From Atherinomorus stipes (taxonomy: Eukaryota > Chordata > Actinopteri > Atheriniformes > Atherinidae), in NCBI GenBank assembly GCA_023101725.1, contig JALJCO010013434.1, positions 1,381,501-1,445,500 on the forward strand: DNA of 64,000 nucleotides, written 5' to 3'. The stretch's first letter is position 1. Each line of letters opens with the position of its first letter. Under the pieces are notes generated by a model. The model was given only the letters and a program-made list of their open reading frames with translations. It had not been told where the DNA came from and made no database searches. Made by a program: the position numbers and the translations under genes. Below are positions 11,738 to 27,200 of the stretch, piece after piece.

Positions 11738-12217
11738 GCAGAAATGATATGACTACCACTAAGACAATTAATGATGCTCAAAAGCTGGATTCCTGTGAAG
11801 CAAAAGGGGAAGGTGATCCCTCTGTTCAAGTCAGGATAATACAGGCTGCAGCCAAATGTGGGCCCATCACTGCTGTGAAACCATCACTTTCTCCTACAAG
11901 TAACCCACAGAGTGAATCTCTTACTGGCCCACATAAAGTTTTCCCAGGATTTCGGGGGTACCAGCCCACATCCTCTACGATTCCAGGGCCCCTTACTTCT
12001 TCATCAGTCATGGTGTTTGGGAAGACAACAAACACAGGAGTAGGTCTCACCGGCCAGCAAGTAGCTGTGAGTCAGGTTCCTTCCATAAGTCGGGGTCCCA
12101 CACCAGGAAGGACAGTGGTGATAGCTGTACCCAGATCAGCAGCTCCACAGCCGGTCACCCCAGTGCTGCCACAGACTGCTTCCCAGCAGCTACCCCCTAA
12201 TATTCAGATACCACCAG
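11738..12217 (+). CDS. taf4b: taf4b coding exon 1
   Basis: The acceptor is ctttcag. The ATG at 11749 opens 469 coding bases ending ...QIPPG at a gtgagc donor, phase 1. The LPPG-type junction (NIQIPPG) matches the human paralog (NLQLPPG). Confidence 0.85.
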
Positions 12218-15200
12218 GTGAGCTGCAGCAAACTGCTTATTGTGTATGGACTTTGGTTTTGACTGATAATGCTTCCATTTATATGGGTTAGGGTTATATA
12301 TGTTTGTATGTGTACAGCCTCTGCATACAGTGGGCCTTATGTTCATAGTTTCAGTAAGTTTATTGCATGTATAGCTAGAGTGACTGAAATGTTGCTGAGG
12401 ACAGTCCAAAATGTATCCTAAAGATGTGAATCAAGGCTAACTCATTTACCATACAATTCACCTGTTGATGGTTCAAACTCTTCAATTATTTTTATGCACT
12501 GCCGTGTTTTGCGTGCTGAAAGAAATGATGTATGTGTGCAGGTTCAAATAAGTTGCAAAAAAAAAAAAAAAAGCAAAACATGTGTTATTAGCTGCACTTA
12601 CTGTCCTTTAACTGAGCTTTTGTCCTTTAGCCGAGTTTATCTGTAGGGGGCAGTAACAAAAACAGTTTCCATTACTGCTCTCTCTGTTTGGAGATTTGAA
12701 TGGCTTTGTTTCTGCCTTTCTCTCTACATAAAGGGAGAGATGCATTTTCATAATTTACAGCAGATTCAACAAGGCATCTAGCTGGTTAATATTGAAGCGT
12801 ATTTACACTGGTGCTGTTTGGTCTGCTTTAAACAAATCCTGGTCCACTTCCATGGTTAGTGGGGTTCGTTTGGAGCAGTGTGAATGCTTATTCAAAGATG
12901 TGATGCAATCCATTGGTTTCCTTATCTAGGTTTTGCAATATTTGCAACAAGACTGAAATATGAGAACAAATTTCACATTTATTCAGATGGTGCAAACAGC
13001 AAAACTATATTAATAACTGTATATACAACTTGATTCATTGAATTTATTGTTTTTTATCGTGAGATGAGAAATAATTACCATAGGGAATTTTTTTGAGAAT
13101 ATATCACAGATTATAACATATCATCCATCCCTATTCACATGCATTTTTCAGTCAGCTGTGTTTTATCCGGATGGGGGAAAAAATCATTTAACTGTACTGG
13201 GTTGCAATTTGAATTCTTACTCATGGCAGGTATGATGCTGATCCGCAGTGACAGTGGTCAGCTGATGCTGGTGTCTCAGCAGGCTTTGACTCAGGCTCAA
13301 CAGGGATCGAGAATTGTCAGTAGTCAAGCACCCAGAACACTGACCCAGCAGGTGCGTGTTCTTCTGCTTTTCTTTAATTTCAGTTGCTCGAAAAGAGGTG
13401 CCTTTTTACTGACTCTCGGGTCTTAACTAATATCATGTATGGAATTCAGGTACCGACAGCTCCTGGAAGTAAAACCACTGAGAAGGTAACAGTGATCAGG
13501 ATGGCAACCACAACCACTTGCCAGCCAGGACCTGCCCAGAGGACAGCTGTGGTAAAGATGCAAGTGCTTGTTGGCAATTAGCAGACATTTACAGCAGATC
13601 ATGGTCAACTTCCCAGGGGTGTGTTGGGGAAATGGAGGCTTATAAATATGGACCTCTAGTCTGGAAAACACCACAGCTTAAATAATGTTTTCTTTTTTGT
13701 TAAATCCACTGTAAGAATGACATCAATGACATCAACTTGGTATATACTGTTTAAAGATTACCGCAAGATAAACCACCACAAGAAAGATTGCAGCAGAATG
13801 TTAAAATATGCTTACTGCCTGCAGTTGTACACAATTAAAGGTGATGTTGCATTATCTTTACTATATATGCATTTCTCTGTATATTTCCTTAAGCAACAGA
13901 AACTGTGGGTCCAGGAGGGATGTGAGGTTGGTGGGATTGTAGGCATTGGGGCAGTTTGCCAAGCATCAGAAATCAAATCTTCATTGCAGGATGAAATGTA
14001 TGCATGAACTTCATATAAAAATGGGTTAAAATAAGTGACCAAGCAACAACAGAAAATAAAATAAAACCAGCACTTGCACTGAATCAAGATAATATGACAC
14101 TTTGCAGGTGAGATAAATTCATATTTCACCAGGCATACCAAACTGTTAAAGTGGCACAGCTGTTTGTGCAGCATCTCGGGCTGTAAATGTGGTGGAAGTG
14201 AGGTGTGCTGTACCAATTGTGGTCCAATTTTCCCAGTTGAGGGCTGGCATAGAAGCTGTGCATCATCTGCACAAAGTAAATCCAACATTTGTTTTCTCTG
14301 GTAGAGCAGTTGGAATTTTGACACGAAGGGAGATCTGGTTGAAATCTCCAGAGGTCAACATCAATGTTTTGCTTTTGTTTTTAGCCTGGCAACAACTGAG
14401 CAGATAACATCAAAGGCGGCCCTTGACTTCAGTAGTAGTGTAGGGTTAGCTAAACAACTGTTCTAGAATAATAATGGTGAACTTTCTTGGTAGATGGTAT
14501 GGAGAAAAACTCTCAGCTACAGTTCAGGGTGCTGGGTACAGATCCTCTCCTTTGCAATGACATGTCCAGGGTTGCACTGTCTGCCTGTGTAGTCTGTAAG
14601 CCGAGTGGAGAGGCACTGAAGTCTGATAAATGCTCCCTGTAGTCATGGTTCTGACAAACCCAATCATTCCTGATACTCCAGTCACCTCACATTCCTCACA
14701 GTGATCAGGGGAAGAGATTGTTTGAGCTCTTACCTCACTGACATCCAGCATTTTCTCTTCAACTTATCAGTGATTTGTGGTCTTTTTCTGAGGATTAGTT
14801 GAGTTTTGGAAAGCCCAGTCAACAGCTCAGATTTGTGAAACACAAACACTTATCCTCTTAGATATAAATTCAAAACAGCTGTTTGTCAGACATAAGGAGA
14901 GAAATAGCAGTTTTCAAACCAGCATACAAAAATCTCTGTTGTGTGGGGGGAGGAAGCCCAGTTTAAAATTTCAGAAAGATACAAAACACACATGAAAAGA
15001 AAAAAAAGCTTGTAAAGCCCAGAAGGGTTCCAGTCAAATCACCAGAGTGCACATCCTGATGGGTCCTGCCTTCATCTTTCAGCTCCATTGACTCTGCCTC
15101 CTCCTACTTTATTCAGACAACTTGAACAAGTCTTCTTTGTATCATTAAGAATAACTTGAACTGTTTGTGAATGCTTTTTTGGCCTTATTTTTCTGTGTGA

Positions 15201-18200
15201 TTTTGGTTTTGGATAAATGTTTGCATTGTGTTTAGGTGATTGGTGTTGCTCCAAAATCAGCTGTGGCTCAAAACCTTAGTTCTGTGTCTGAACGGGGGAG
15301 CCATGCTCACACTCAGGCTGCCACAACAGACACCAAAAGGGAGCCACCAAAGATGTTCAGTCAGGTGAGTCTTATTATTTCTACTTCTGACCATTTATAT
15401 ATTTATTTTGGTTTTTATAACCAACAAAGCTAATTTCTGCTTTGCAGACAGAAGTTAAACTTAGTGAAAAATGCATGGCATTATAGCACATCTTCACTTC
15501 TTAACCTACTCCTGATGATGGTAAATTAAAAAAAAAAAAATCTGGACCATCTTCAGCATTCGTACTGATGTAATGGATGGACAAAGGTCTCCCTGGTGGA
15601 GAATTGGCTTCCTGGTAGAGATAAGAAAGTAAAAATGAGCATATCACTGAAAGTATTTGAGTGTCAATTAGCCAAATTAAATGAAAAGTTCAAGAAATGT
15701 TCAGCCATTTTCAAAAAAGAAAAATAACCATGCCTTATGTTTTTACAAGCACTGTTTGTGGTATTATGTAAAGATGTAAACATATTCAAGATGTGGTTTA
15801 GTTATTTTTTTTAATGTGGTGTTCAGACCAGGGAGGTTTAGGAGCGTCTTTACAAATGTTTTAACTTCTTTTGTGTACTGCAATACCTTTGATTCTTCTT
15901 GTTTTCCTTAGAGGAAAAAAAAGAATTATTGCATAAAAATTGATGATCAATTGAAAATGGAGTAGTTATTGGGATTTTTTTTTTTTTATTACCTCTCATT
16001 TCGCCAACAGGAGACTTTGGAAAGTGTAAAAAAGTGTAAGAACTTCCTGGTTACTTTGATTAAGCTGGCCTCCAGTGATTCCAGGTCTGTCAACATGGCT
16101 AACAACGTTAGAGGACTGGTCCGGAGTCTGCTGGTAATGTTCCCAATTCATCTTAGACCAAAATAGGAAAATAATAGGATCTTTGGTGTTTTGGAGCACA
16201 TTAAATGTTACGAACAGATGATCATTTACTCTGGATTGAATGAAAATGACAGACATAACCTGGAAAAGCTGGCCAATACAGGGTGCTAGGGCACCACCTA
16301 CTAATGGCCAGCCACCTCTAGACAGAACACATTTCTATATAATATGCTTTTTAAGCAAAATGTAAGATATTTTAAAATTATTTCAAGTTTCCTAAAAGAC
16401 AGACATAAAAATCACTAATAGAAATGTTAGTGATTTATATAATTAATGTTATTGAATTTTCTTTTGTACTATTGCATGTTTGTCATTTGGTACCTTCAGC
16501 TTTGTATTATTTACCACTGGCCAAAGTATTAATACTTTTTCTTTTATGGATAGGAAGGTAGGATGGAAGCAGAGGAGTTTACAGAGCAGCTCTATGATGC
16601 GTTGAAGTCAACTCCACAACCTTGTTTGGTGCCTTTTCTCAAGGTGACTACAAATTGAAGGAGCATTTTAGCTGTCTGAAAACCCTCAATGTCTAAAACT
16701 CATGTAGAAATTCTAATCTTACACTGAGCATAATTGTATTTCACTTGGCTATCTCTTTGACATTTTTTTTCCAGTAATGTGCAGGTCTTGAGTCATTCTT
16801 ATTTAGACCCAGGTGGTAAATAAGTGTAGCTATATTATGAAACATGCAAACACAAGTTTAACAGCAAAAACTAAGGCAAAAACAGAGTTTGAATTATTCC
16901 AAGGAGCTTTAAAGTAAACATTTTGTCCGAGAAGCATTTTTCTACAATACAGGCTAAACCCTCGTAGTAGACGAGCTTTCTCATAATTTAAAAAAAAAAG
17001 TTCTTCAGGAATAGTTCTCCAGGCTTCTTGAAGGACACCCCAAAGCTCTTCTTTGGATGTTGGCTGCCTTTTATTCCATTCTCAGTGAAAATAATCCCAT
17101 ACAGTACTACTTAAATAATCTTGAGGTTTGGGCTCCAGGGAGGATTCATCACTCCATAAGACCTTGTGCCACTGATTTTTCAGTCCCGCTCTTGTGTCAT
17201 CAGGCATACCTCAGTCTTTTCTCCCTGTTTCCCTTCCTTAATGCTGGCTTATTGACAGCTGTCCATCTGTTGGAGACTGTTTCTAATGAGGCTTCGACCA
17301 ACAGAAAATGTCACTACTATAAGTCCAGATGCATCTTCAGGTCCTTCATCAGGTCTTTGCTGGACTTTTTTTTTTTTTTTATTTATAAGAACATAATTTT
17401 CAGATACGGTTTATCTGTTGTGGATTTTTTTTTTTTTTTTTTTTGTGCTGACCGTTCTTTTCTCCGCCTCTTGTCCAGTTTCCTCAAATAAGGACATGCG
17501 GCACACTCTCCTGAGATATGCCAAGTTTTCAGCTAACAGCACATTGGAAATTCCCTTGCAGCAAAAATACTATTCTCTGTAAAACTGAATAGTTTTTCCA
17601 GACAAAGTAGTTTATGTAATATCTTGCTGTGATATTTTATTGAATACAACTAATGACATGGGAACAGATGATTTGTCTTTGGGACAGGTTGCTTTACTTC
17701 GTTGACCCATTACTTTGAGCAAACTCTTAATGTCCAAAGTATACTCCAGTTATTTGGCTGAGCTCATATATTTCTACCAATCACTTCCACATTTTTACCA
17801 GAAAAGTCTTCCCGCGGTCCGTTCACTCACCTCAGATGCCCAGTTATTTATCCAGCAGGCGTCAACTTCTACCTGCAACCAAACAGCTGTGCCCCCCAGC
17901 ACAAAGCCGTCCACCCCTGGCACGGGACAAAACATCAAGACCAGCCAACAGGTAACCACATGATGTATGTTTGGTAGATATAGAGGGGTGGGCAATCCTG
18001 GTCCTTGAGGGTCGGCATCCTGCAGGTATCGGGAGTTTCCCTGTGGCAACACACCTTGTGACTTGTGTAGAGCTAGACATCAAGCTCTACACAATTACTT
18101 ATGGATTGGAGTCAGGTGTGTTGCAGGTGGGAAACTCCTTAATCCCTGCAGGATGCCAGCCCTCGAGGACCAGGATTGCCCACCCCTGACATGGAGCACA

Positions 18201-21200
18201 GTTTATCTTTCAGCACAGAAAGCTCTGATCATTTAATTTTATAGACGTTTGTGAAAGTTAGGAATAATGTGTAGTGTAGAAATTGTGTGATCATTTAGTG
18301 GAATTTTCCTGATAAGGTTTCTTAAACAGAAGGTAAATGAGAGAAAAGAATTGGATTTCTTCAGAGGAATGCTAATATACAGTCAGTCACAAAAGTGTGT
18401 ACACCTTTTTCATTTAATCTTTTTTGAGAAAACACTGAAGAAATTAAATTGGCCCAGTTTATGAAGGGAGAGGAGCATGCTCTGCTTCTGGAAGCATGTG
18501 TCATGCCTACTGACAAACATGGTGGTGGTAGTGCCATGGTGTGGGGCTGCATGAGTTCTGCTGGTATTGGGGAGCTACTGTTAATTGATGGAACTATGAA
18601 TGTCAACATTTACTGTGACATCTTGAAGCAAAGCATGCTCCTTTCCCTTTGGAAACTGGGTTGCAGGGCATATTCCAACATATAATGACCCCAAACACAC
18701 CTCCAAGACAAGGTGGGTGAATATGATGGACTGGCAACGCATGTCTCAGGATCTAAACCTTATGCAGAGCCCAAGTTATTTCCCTTACGGTTAGCCCCAT
18801 TGGACCTTAGAAACGCAAAAATATGAATGTAAGTAAATGGGGAGAAAATAATTATCTTCTGGTCCCAGTCATTCTTTGACCTGGATTCCAGATATCTTGG
18901 TCCAGATATGTAGGTACTTTGGCCAGATCTGTGCCTCGCCACAATTCTGTCTCTGAGCTCCTCGGACAGTTCCTTCGACCTCATGATTCTCATTTGCTCT
19001 GACATGCACTGTGAGCTGTAAGGTCTTATATAGACAGGTGTGAGCCTTTCCTAATCGAGTCCAATCATTTTAATTAAACATGGCTGGACTCCAATGAAGG
19101 AGTAGAACCATCTCAAGGAAGATCAGAAGAAATGGACAGCCTGTGAGTTAAATATGAGTGTCATTGCAAAGGGTCTGATTACCTTTGACTATGTAATATT
19201 TCAGTTTTTCTTTTTTAATAAATTTGCAAAAATTTCTACATTTGTTTTTTTTCTGTCAAGATGGGATGCTGAGTGTACATTGAGGAATAAAATGAACTTT
19301 TTTGATTGTAGCAAATGGCTGCAATGAAACAGAGTGCAAAGTTTGAAGAGGTCTGAATACTTTCCCTACCCACTGTATGATAACAATAAAAGGGTGGTGT
19401 ACTCACTTTTATGACTGACTGACTGTATCTGCCAACCTTCCCAGTGAACTTTTTTAGAAGCAAAAATACAATAAATAAGTAAATGAATAAATTTTCTATC
19501 TTGTAGTTGTGATTAACAAAATGACTTATGCATTTATTGATCTTAAAAATTCAGGGTGTTCAGCACGCACAAAGAATGGCTGTAAGACCTGGGTTGATGA
19601 CCATGGCCCAATCTAGAAATTACATGTCTAAGAGAGGCGGGCTCATGCCAAGATACTCTCTAGTCCAATCGGGAAAACACATCTCAGGTAACAGTTATTC
19701 AAATTTGGAGTTGGAATCAAAAAGTTGCTTAATTAAATTTTTGATGCTAAAAGATGATGCAAATTTGATTTATTGTGTATAAATGCTTTAATGTGAAAGT
19801 TTGTTACATTTTTGTAGTGAAAGTTTAATTTGTTAATTAGTATTACTGGTAGAAATTTTTCACACTGCACGTTTAGGAATGGGTAAAGGTTTTCATTGTG
19901 CTTTTATAACCTCAAATTTATATAAGTGGGACTGTGCTGTCCCATTCCAGCTTGTTCTGTTTCAGTGGGGGTTTTTTGCTCTCCCTAGTTTGCAAAGTAT
20001 TCTTTGGAACACCACCAACTGTGTACAGTTTCTTTCTAGTTAACAATTTTGAACTTAAAAATTTTCTGAATAAATTTTGAATGCTGCCAATGCAGCTACT
20101 GCCCACTCTTGGAGAGCGACAGCCATGTTACAAAGATGTTTCAGATAAATTACTGAAACCCGTGGAGAATTTAGTTTATCCATCCAGTTGTTCTGAAATA
20201 TTATTACAGTATGAGGGAAATGTGTGTATGTGACACACACGGCTGCCGAAACTCCTGCGGCTGCCTGTTGAGTGTTGCTAAGTAACGGGGTCTGCTTGTT
20301 TGTGTGAACATGGCAGTTACACAGAACTACACTGAATACAGTGTGTGCAAAACCCCTAACAACTCTCCCCTGAGATAAACTCTAAGTGTATAACAGATTT
20401 AAGTAAATACTTTTTTCACTGTGAGTGCCACAAGGCTTTGAGGAACTTAGAAATTTTATTTTATTTTATCCTACTGTGAGCAGAATTTAAACGGCGGCGA
20501 GTTAAAAACACTGGAGAGAAAGACAGTCAGTTTGATCGGTTATAATTGAAGTCAAAGGGAGGCGTAGGTCGACTTTGGAGGAGTGTAGCTCAAAAACCGT
20601 GTGTCTGAGCGAATTTTTGCGAATTCAAATGAAGCTGACAAATTTTCCTATGTTTTGATATATAGTTTTTCTGTACAATGAAAGCTGTAGTAGTTATGGG
20701 CATTTGTTTCACATCTGGAAAAGGTTCAAATTTTAGAGTGCAGAGGGATTTGGGGGATTTTTCGTAATTTAACTCGCGATTGTGTGAAAACCGTAAAGGA
20801 TATGTAAATGTTCTTTCACACTGTAAAAGTTTTATCTTTCGTGACCCTTTTTAAACTTTGAATGATGTTTCTATGTGATGGATCAGTTTTTACTTAATGT
20901 TTAAACTTTGCATTGCAAAGCAAATTGTTTAGTTCTTAATTCTGTAATTGAAAAGGTGCCTTGACTAAAATTGTCCACTCTTTTTGTTACTTAATTAGGT
21001 CAGGGCATAAAATGATCTGATCTTGACCAGGCAGTGTTTACTTCACTATCATTTAGGAGTGGCCGGCCACCATTCCCAGATGCCACTCCTTCATTTTTTA
21101 TTTTTTAAATTATTGTAAATACACAACAAATGACTAATTGCTCTGTTCTGAAGCGCAGCAGTAGGATACTCTGCTAGATATCTGCTCTGCACGTAAACAC

Positions 21201-24200
21201 AGCATGCAGAGAGGCGGATCCTACTTAAACCTTAAAATGTGAAACGCTCCCAGTGTGAGTTATGTGCTGCGGAGGTTGGGATGAAACCGCGGTGTAGCCG
21301 GAATGCGGCACATGGGGACCTGGTGTAACTTGGCCACAAGGCTTTAAAGATATCGTCAACTTCATAAAAGAGGATAAAGTGGTTTTTGTAGTGGATTTGG
21401 TTCACTATTGACTCAAACCTCCTATGATCCCAAAACCAGTTTTCTCTCAAGAAACTGAGATGAAGCCAAATTGTTTTGTTTTTTTTTCATATATGACATT
21501 AGGTGTAATCTAGTTGTGTTAATTTTACAAATTAATCTCCCTGTATTACCACATTAATTTTGAGAGGCCTAATTTATTTATTCTTTTTTTTTTTTGTTGT
21601 CCAGTGATCTGGCAGCCCTCTTAAATTATTGTGAGACCTTCAGTTTGGGAAAGCAACTCCCCGTATATCCGTTAATGATTGCTACCATACATTAAAAAAA
21701 AGAGATACAAAACTGTCTCAATTTATTTTTAAGTTTTTAGTCAAAAGTTTCCAAAGGAGGATTTGAAGTGAAAGATCCAAGTGTTGTGGAGATAAATCTA
21801 CAGACAAATGGGGGGGAACACCCCCCCCCCCCCCTGAAAAAACCTGACTTTTCTTCAGACTTTGCTAATTGTAGTCTTTCTTTCTTTGTATGTACTGTCT
21901 TTTTTATAGGAGCTTTTTCCATGAAACAAGCTGTTGCCCAGGATCCATCTCATTCTACCAAGTTTACATTCAGCGAAAGTTCAGGATCCTGCAAGTAAAG
22001 CATATACTATAGATGTTTGGAGTCGAGCTTGATGTGTTTGTGGCCTTCTAGCTGTGTCAACTGATTTAGTGTAAAACAGGGCTACTCAATTCAGTCCTAC
22101 GAGGACCATAATCCAGTAGATTTTTCATGTCTCCTTGCTTCAACACAGATAGAAAGGAAAGGACAGATCCGCACAAGCTGGATGTAGCTCCCATGAATAT
22201 TTATTTGCAGAGCAGAGCAACGTTTCCGGCATGCGTCCTTCTTTAGACTCAAATCAGTCAGTAGGCGCACCTGCCTAAATCGTTTTTTTTTTTTTTGATC
22301 ACATGACAAAGTATGTGATCAGATCAATAAGATGATTTCAAACATATATACATAGGAGTAAACTTGTATATGGATCTAAGATCCAAATATGAATTTACGA
22401 TTTAGGCAGGTGCGCCTACTGACTGATTTGAGTCTAAAGAAGGGCATACACCCGAAACATTACTCTGCTCTGCAAATGAATATTCATGGGAGCTACATCC
22501 AGCTTGTGTGGATCCGTCCTTTCCTTTCTATCTGGGTTTCCTTGTGGTCCAGCACCTGGTTTGAGATTTTTTGGGGGATGTGCATGATTTTTCTATTTTT
22601 TTCCCTGCTTCAACACACCTGACTAAAATTAAATAGATCCAATAGCCAATTAAGCTCTATTGACTCATTAACTTGTGTTGTGTTTGTTTCCCAGAGACGA
22701 CGATGATATTAATGATGTAGCTTTCATGGCTGGAGTCAACCTTAGAGAGGAGAATGCTCGGATCCTGACAACCACTGTGGGCTCTGTGGTGCAGTCATGC
22801 CAGGATCAGCTGTTCCTCTCACCACAACAAATGCTCATCCGAATACTTCACATAGGTGCAGCAAATTAATCTTAATTTTACTTTTGATCATCATGCCCAA
22901 ATTTGACTTCATCATTGTGTTTGCTGGCTTATTTGTCACACTAAAAATGTTGTTTAACCAATACAAAGCGGGCACATTTATTTAAGTTAAATGCTTATTG
23001 TTATCATGGGTACAGCATATAATGGCCCTTGTGCTTATGTATGTGATGTTTCATTTGGTTCTCCTTCCACCCAAAATAAGCCATTTAGAGCAATAAGCAG
23101 GAGAACATTGTTATGATGTATAAAAGAAGGGCCTCTGTACTGTAGCTGACTGTGTGGAGTGCTAGGTATGGTAGACCATCGTTATGGTCCGTGAACTTCT
23201 CATTACATCCTTGTGTAAGATGGTCTTTAATGTATCTAGTAATTGTGGTGCTACTTATAACTTTTATGATGCTGGCAGTGAGTGTACATTACTGTGTAAA
23301 GAAATTGAGCCACCCTTCGTTTCTTTATAACATTTCCTTGCAAATTAAATGAATGGAGTCATTTTTTTTAAAACATGCAAACATAAATGTAAATACAATA
23401 TGAAGCACTGATTTATCCATTTAGTTAGTAGCCTTTTATATGTATGGACAATTCATGGGTTAGTTTAAACTGGCTTAACAAACAAAAAGTCAAAAACAAA
23501 ACACACACACACACTTTTCTGTAAATGTATCTGGTACCAAAAAGATAAAAGAATGTTCAAGGAAAGTTTGCTTTTTGGAAGCAAAATATAAAGAATAAGG
23601 GACACCTCACAACTCTTCCACAGTAGTGTATGTTTTCTAATTAGCTTAAAAAAAGGACTTAATTGGGAGTGTGTCAGTCAACTTTAGCTGGAATATTGCT
23701 GTGATGCTTGTGATCTTCTTGCCAGAGGAGAATGAGAGAGATTTGAGCAAGAGGTCTTTGTGTATGTTTTTTTCTGGCCTCTTTTTAGGAAATGCACTGG
23801 GAGTCACAGATGTTGGTCCAGAGGTGATAGCTTTGGTGTCTCATGCTACTCAGGAGTGTCTGCGTGGGCTGTTAGAGAAACTGACCGCCTTAGCAGAACA
23901 CGGCAAAGCAACCTTAAAGGTACAGTAATCTCACTCTGAACTAGAGTCGTGACAATGACGAACTTTCAAAATACCTCAAAAATTCATAGGAAGAAGTGGG
24001 GTGGTTAAGTTTTAACCTTCCTCAGCCCACATGTTAATTGAACAAGACACTGAACCTCTGTGTTGTCTCTGATATTTATGTTGGTGTGTGATTGGGAGGA
24101 AGCACTGTAGTCTGTAACACAACAGACTGAAGCTCTATGTACACAAATAGATGTGAACAAATGTTAATGTCACAGACCAAAGACCAAAATATCAGAAGTA

Positions 24201-27200
24201 ACTTATAACGGATTACTCTGATTTGTTCTAGAATCTCATGCAGAACTGTTGACAAGTTCAGAATTTTCTAAATAAAATGAAAAATATAAGAAAAGTTTCT
24301 CTAAGTGACCCAAATTTGGCCCCTTGTTATTCTTGTATCTCTCCAACAGAACTTTTCAGGTCACTGGGACCTCCATAATTTTTCAGCAACTCAGCTGACT
24401 TGTGATGTACCACTGGGCTCAATCAGTGGCCACTTCTGTTCTAAAATGAACATGCTTTCTTTGAGCAGCTTATTCAAGAGAATCTTGAAATCAATCTTGA
24501 AAAACACCTCTTCTAATCAATAAAATTCTTTCAATCACATTTTTAGAACAAGATATTTAGTATACATTTCAACACCAACTAACACCAAATTAATGAGGAA
24601 TTGATCATTTATGAATGTCTGTGGAAATCACAAAGGAAACTGTTTGGTTATTTCTCCATTTCTCTGAATCATGGGAACATTCGGTTCTTTATCTGTTGGA
24701 CAGCAAATAAAACCAACACTGTAGATTTTAAATAAACTGTGAAACTGTGAAATGGAACCATGAATTCTGCTGTCTACCAAAAAATCCTGAAGGAGAATGT
24801 CCGGCCATCTGTTCATGACCTCAAGCTGAAGCGCACTTGGGTTCACCTCTGAATGGCTAAAGGAAAACAAAATGAAGACTCTGGAGTGGCCTAGTCAAAG
24901 TCCCAACCTGAATCTGATTGAGATGCTGTGGCATGACCTTAAAAGGCGGTTCATGCTGGAAAACCCTCCAATGTGGCTGAACTACAACAGTACTGCAAAG
25001 ATGAGTGGGCCAAAATTCCTTCACAGCGCTGTAGAAGACTCATTGCCCGTTATCACAAACACTTGATTGCAGTTGTTGCTGCTAAGGGTGGCCCAACCAG
25101 TTATTAGGTTAAGGGGGCAATCACTTTTTCACACAGGGCCATGTGGGTTTGGATCCCCCCCCCCCCCCATAGAAATAAAATTCTCCATTTAAAAACTTAT
25201 TTTTGTGTTTACTTGTGTTATCTTTGTCTCACATTTAAATTTGCGTGATGATCTGAAACATATAAGTGTGACTAACATGCAAAAAAGATGTAGATGAAAT
25301 CAGGAAGGGAGCAAACACTTTTTCACACAACTGTATGTGCATAGTTACATTCAAATCCCTCATTAAAGCTTTCCTCTTTGAAAAGGTCACACATTTTCTT
25401 ACTTAAAAAAAAATCAAACATTTGTCTGATCTAACTCACCTTAACCCTTCTTGTGAATAACTTTAACATTGTTGACAAAAAGACAAAACAAATGCTAACA
25501 AATAACAAAATCGGACTGAACTAAACTTTTGATGCATTTCTTAATTTGAGAATTGTTCACATTGGACAGACTGTTTGACCTGTAAGCATGGATTAACAGT
25601 CATGTTGTTTTTGGGTTCAGCATGTCAAACGTTTTAGCTAAAATACCATTTTTACTCATCACCATTAACGAAGAAAATATGAGGGTAAGAATGGTATTAA
25701 CACTGTTTTATGACTACAGGAGGATCAGTGGCATACGAAAGTGAGTGATGTCCGCTCTCAGCTTCGCTTCCTGGAGGAAATTGACAGATTGAAGAAGAAA
25801 AAAAAAGATGAAGAGGAGAGAGACACACTGATGCGTTTGGCCAAGGTAAGCAGGGACAGAAAGGCGGTCCTTATACTTCACTGAAATTCAGTTTGAATAA
25901 GTCAAAAAACAAAATGAAGAAGAATAAAATAAAATAATTCAATGATAAACACTGGGAAATTATAAAATTGCATTTATAAAATACTGTAATATACACCATT
26001 TTTTAAAAAAAAAAAAAGATACATTTTAATCAGGTAACAGCTAATCCTCTGAAAGGACGTTATAATGAGGAAAACCTGTTTCTTCCTGAGATTTGATACT
26101 GGGATGGAGGGTGGTTTTCCAGCAGAAGAATAACCTAGGCGAAATATTGCATGTAGATATTTGCTCATTTACTGAAAATGCAGATGTTTTGTCTTCAAGT
26201 ACATCACTTTTATCTAAAGGTGCTGTTTCAATAGGATTCCATTTTCCTTTAAATATGTTACAAAAGCAGTTTCCATGACTTGCATCCAGAATCAAACCAC
26301 CATTTTTTTGCTTTTAATTCTGTATAGGTCCCACCAACATTTTTGTAAAACCACTGCAGAGTATGAGGACTTTACTTTCTTTCCCAGTTTCCCCAATTTG
26401 GAGTTAAAATGTGGCACATTTACTGCAAAACTGTCTCCAATCACAGAGTCGTTCAAATACTGAGGATCCACAGCTTCAGCAGCTGAAACAAAGAGCTAGA
26501 GAGGTGTGTACATGTTTTATTCTGTTTGTTCTCCGTTCATTTCAGTAGAACATGGATCTTGACATGAAAGACTTTCATCATCTGTTCTTCAGTTGTCTGT
26601 GGTTCTTTTATAAATTATGGTTTTGGCACATTGTTCTATAGTCAGAGATGCCAGGAGTCCAGATATAAAATGTTAACAGCTGTGTCATTTTATTTAACCA
26701 TACTATCATCTCTTCCCTACACAGTTGCAGCAAATAGAGGCAGCTCAATTGCAGCAAAGACAGGCGAACATCACTGCTCTGGCTGCCATTGGGCCTCGCA
26801 AGAAGAGACCCCTGGATCAGACTGAAAGTCAGGTTAGAAATCAGGCTTTGTCAAACATGTAATCGGAGAACCACCTGGTCATACTGGAAAGGAATAAATA
26901 AGATTTTTCCAGAAATCCTCTTAATTCCTGTATGTGTATGATATCTGAATAAGTTGTCAAGCCCCTGAAACAATTTCCAGATTGATGTGTGTGTGTGTGT
27001 GTAGGTTCTCCAGCTTCCTCCCATATACAAAAACATTCATGTTGGGTTAGCTGTTCAGCCTAAAATATTCCTTGGAGTGGTTGTTTGCCTCCTTTATCTG
27101 AGTTGGTTCTGTGATGAACTGGCAACCTGTCTAAGCTGTACCCTCGCACCGACCCTTAATTGGATTAAATGTGTATTAAAAATGGATGGATGAATGGACG

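Noticed and set aside
13812..14324. 170-codon minus-strand frame in a taf4b intron
   Set aside because: Composition is not gene-like; part of it resembles a decayed LINE endonuclease, so it is listed only as a repeat.
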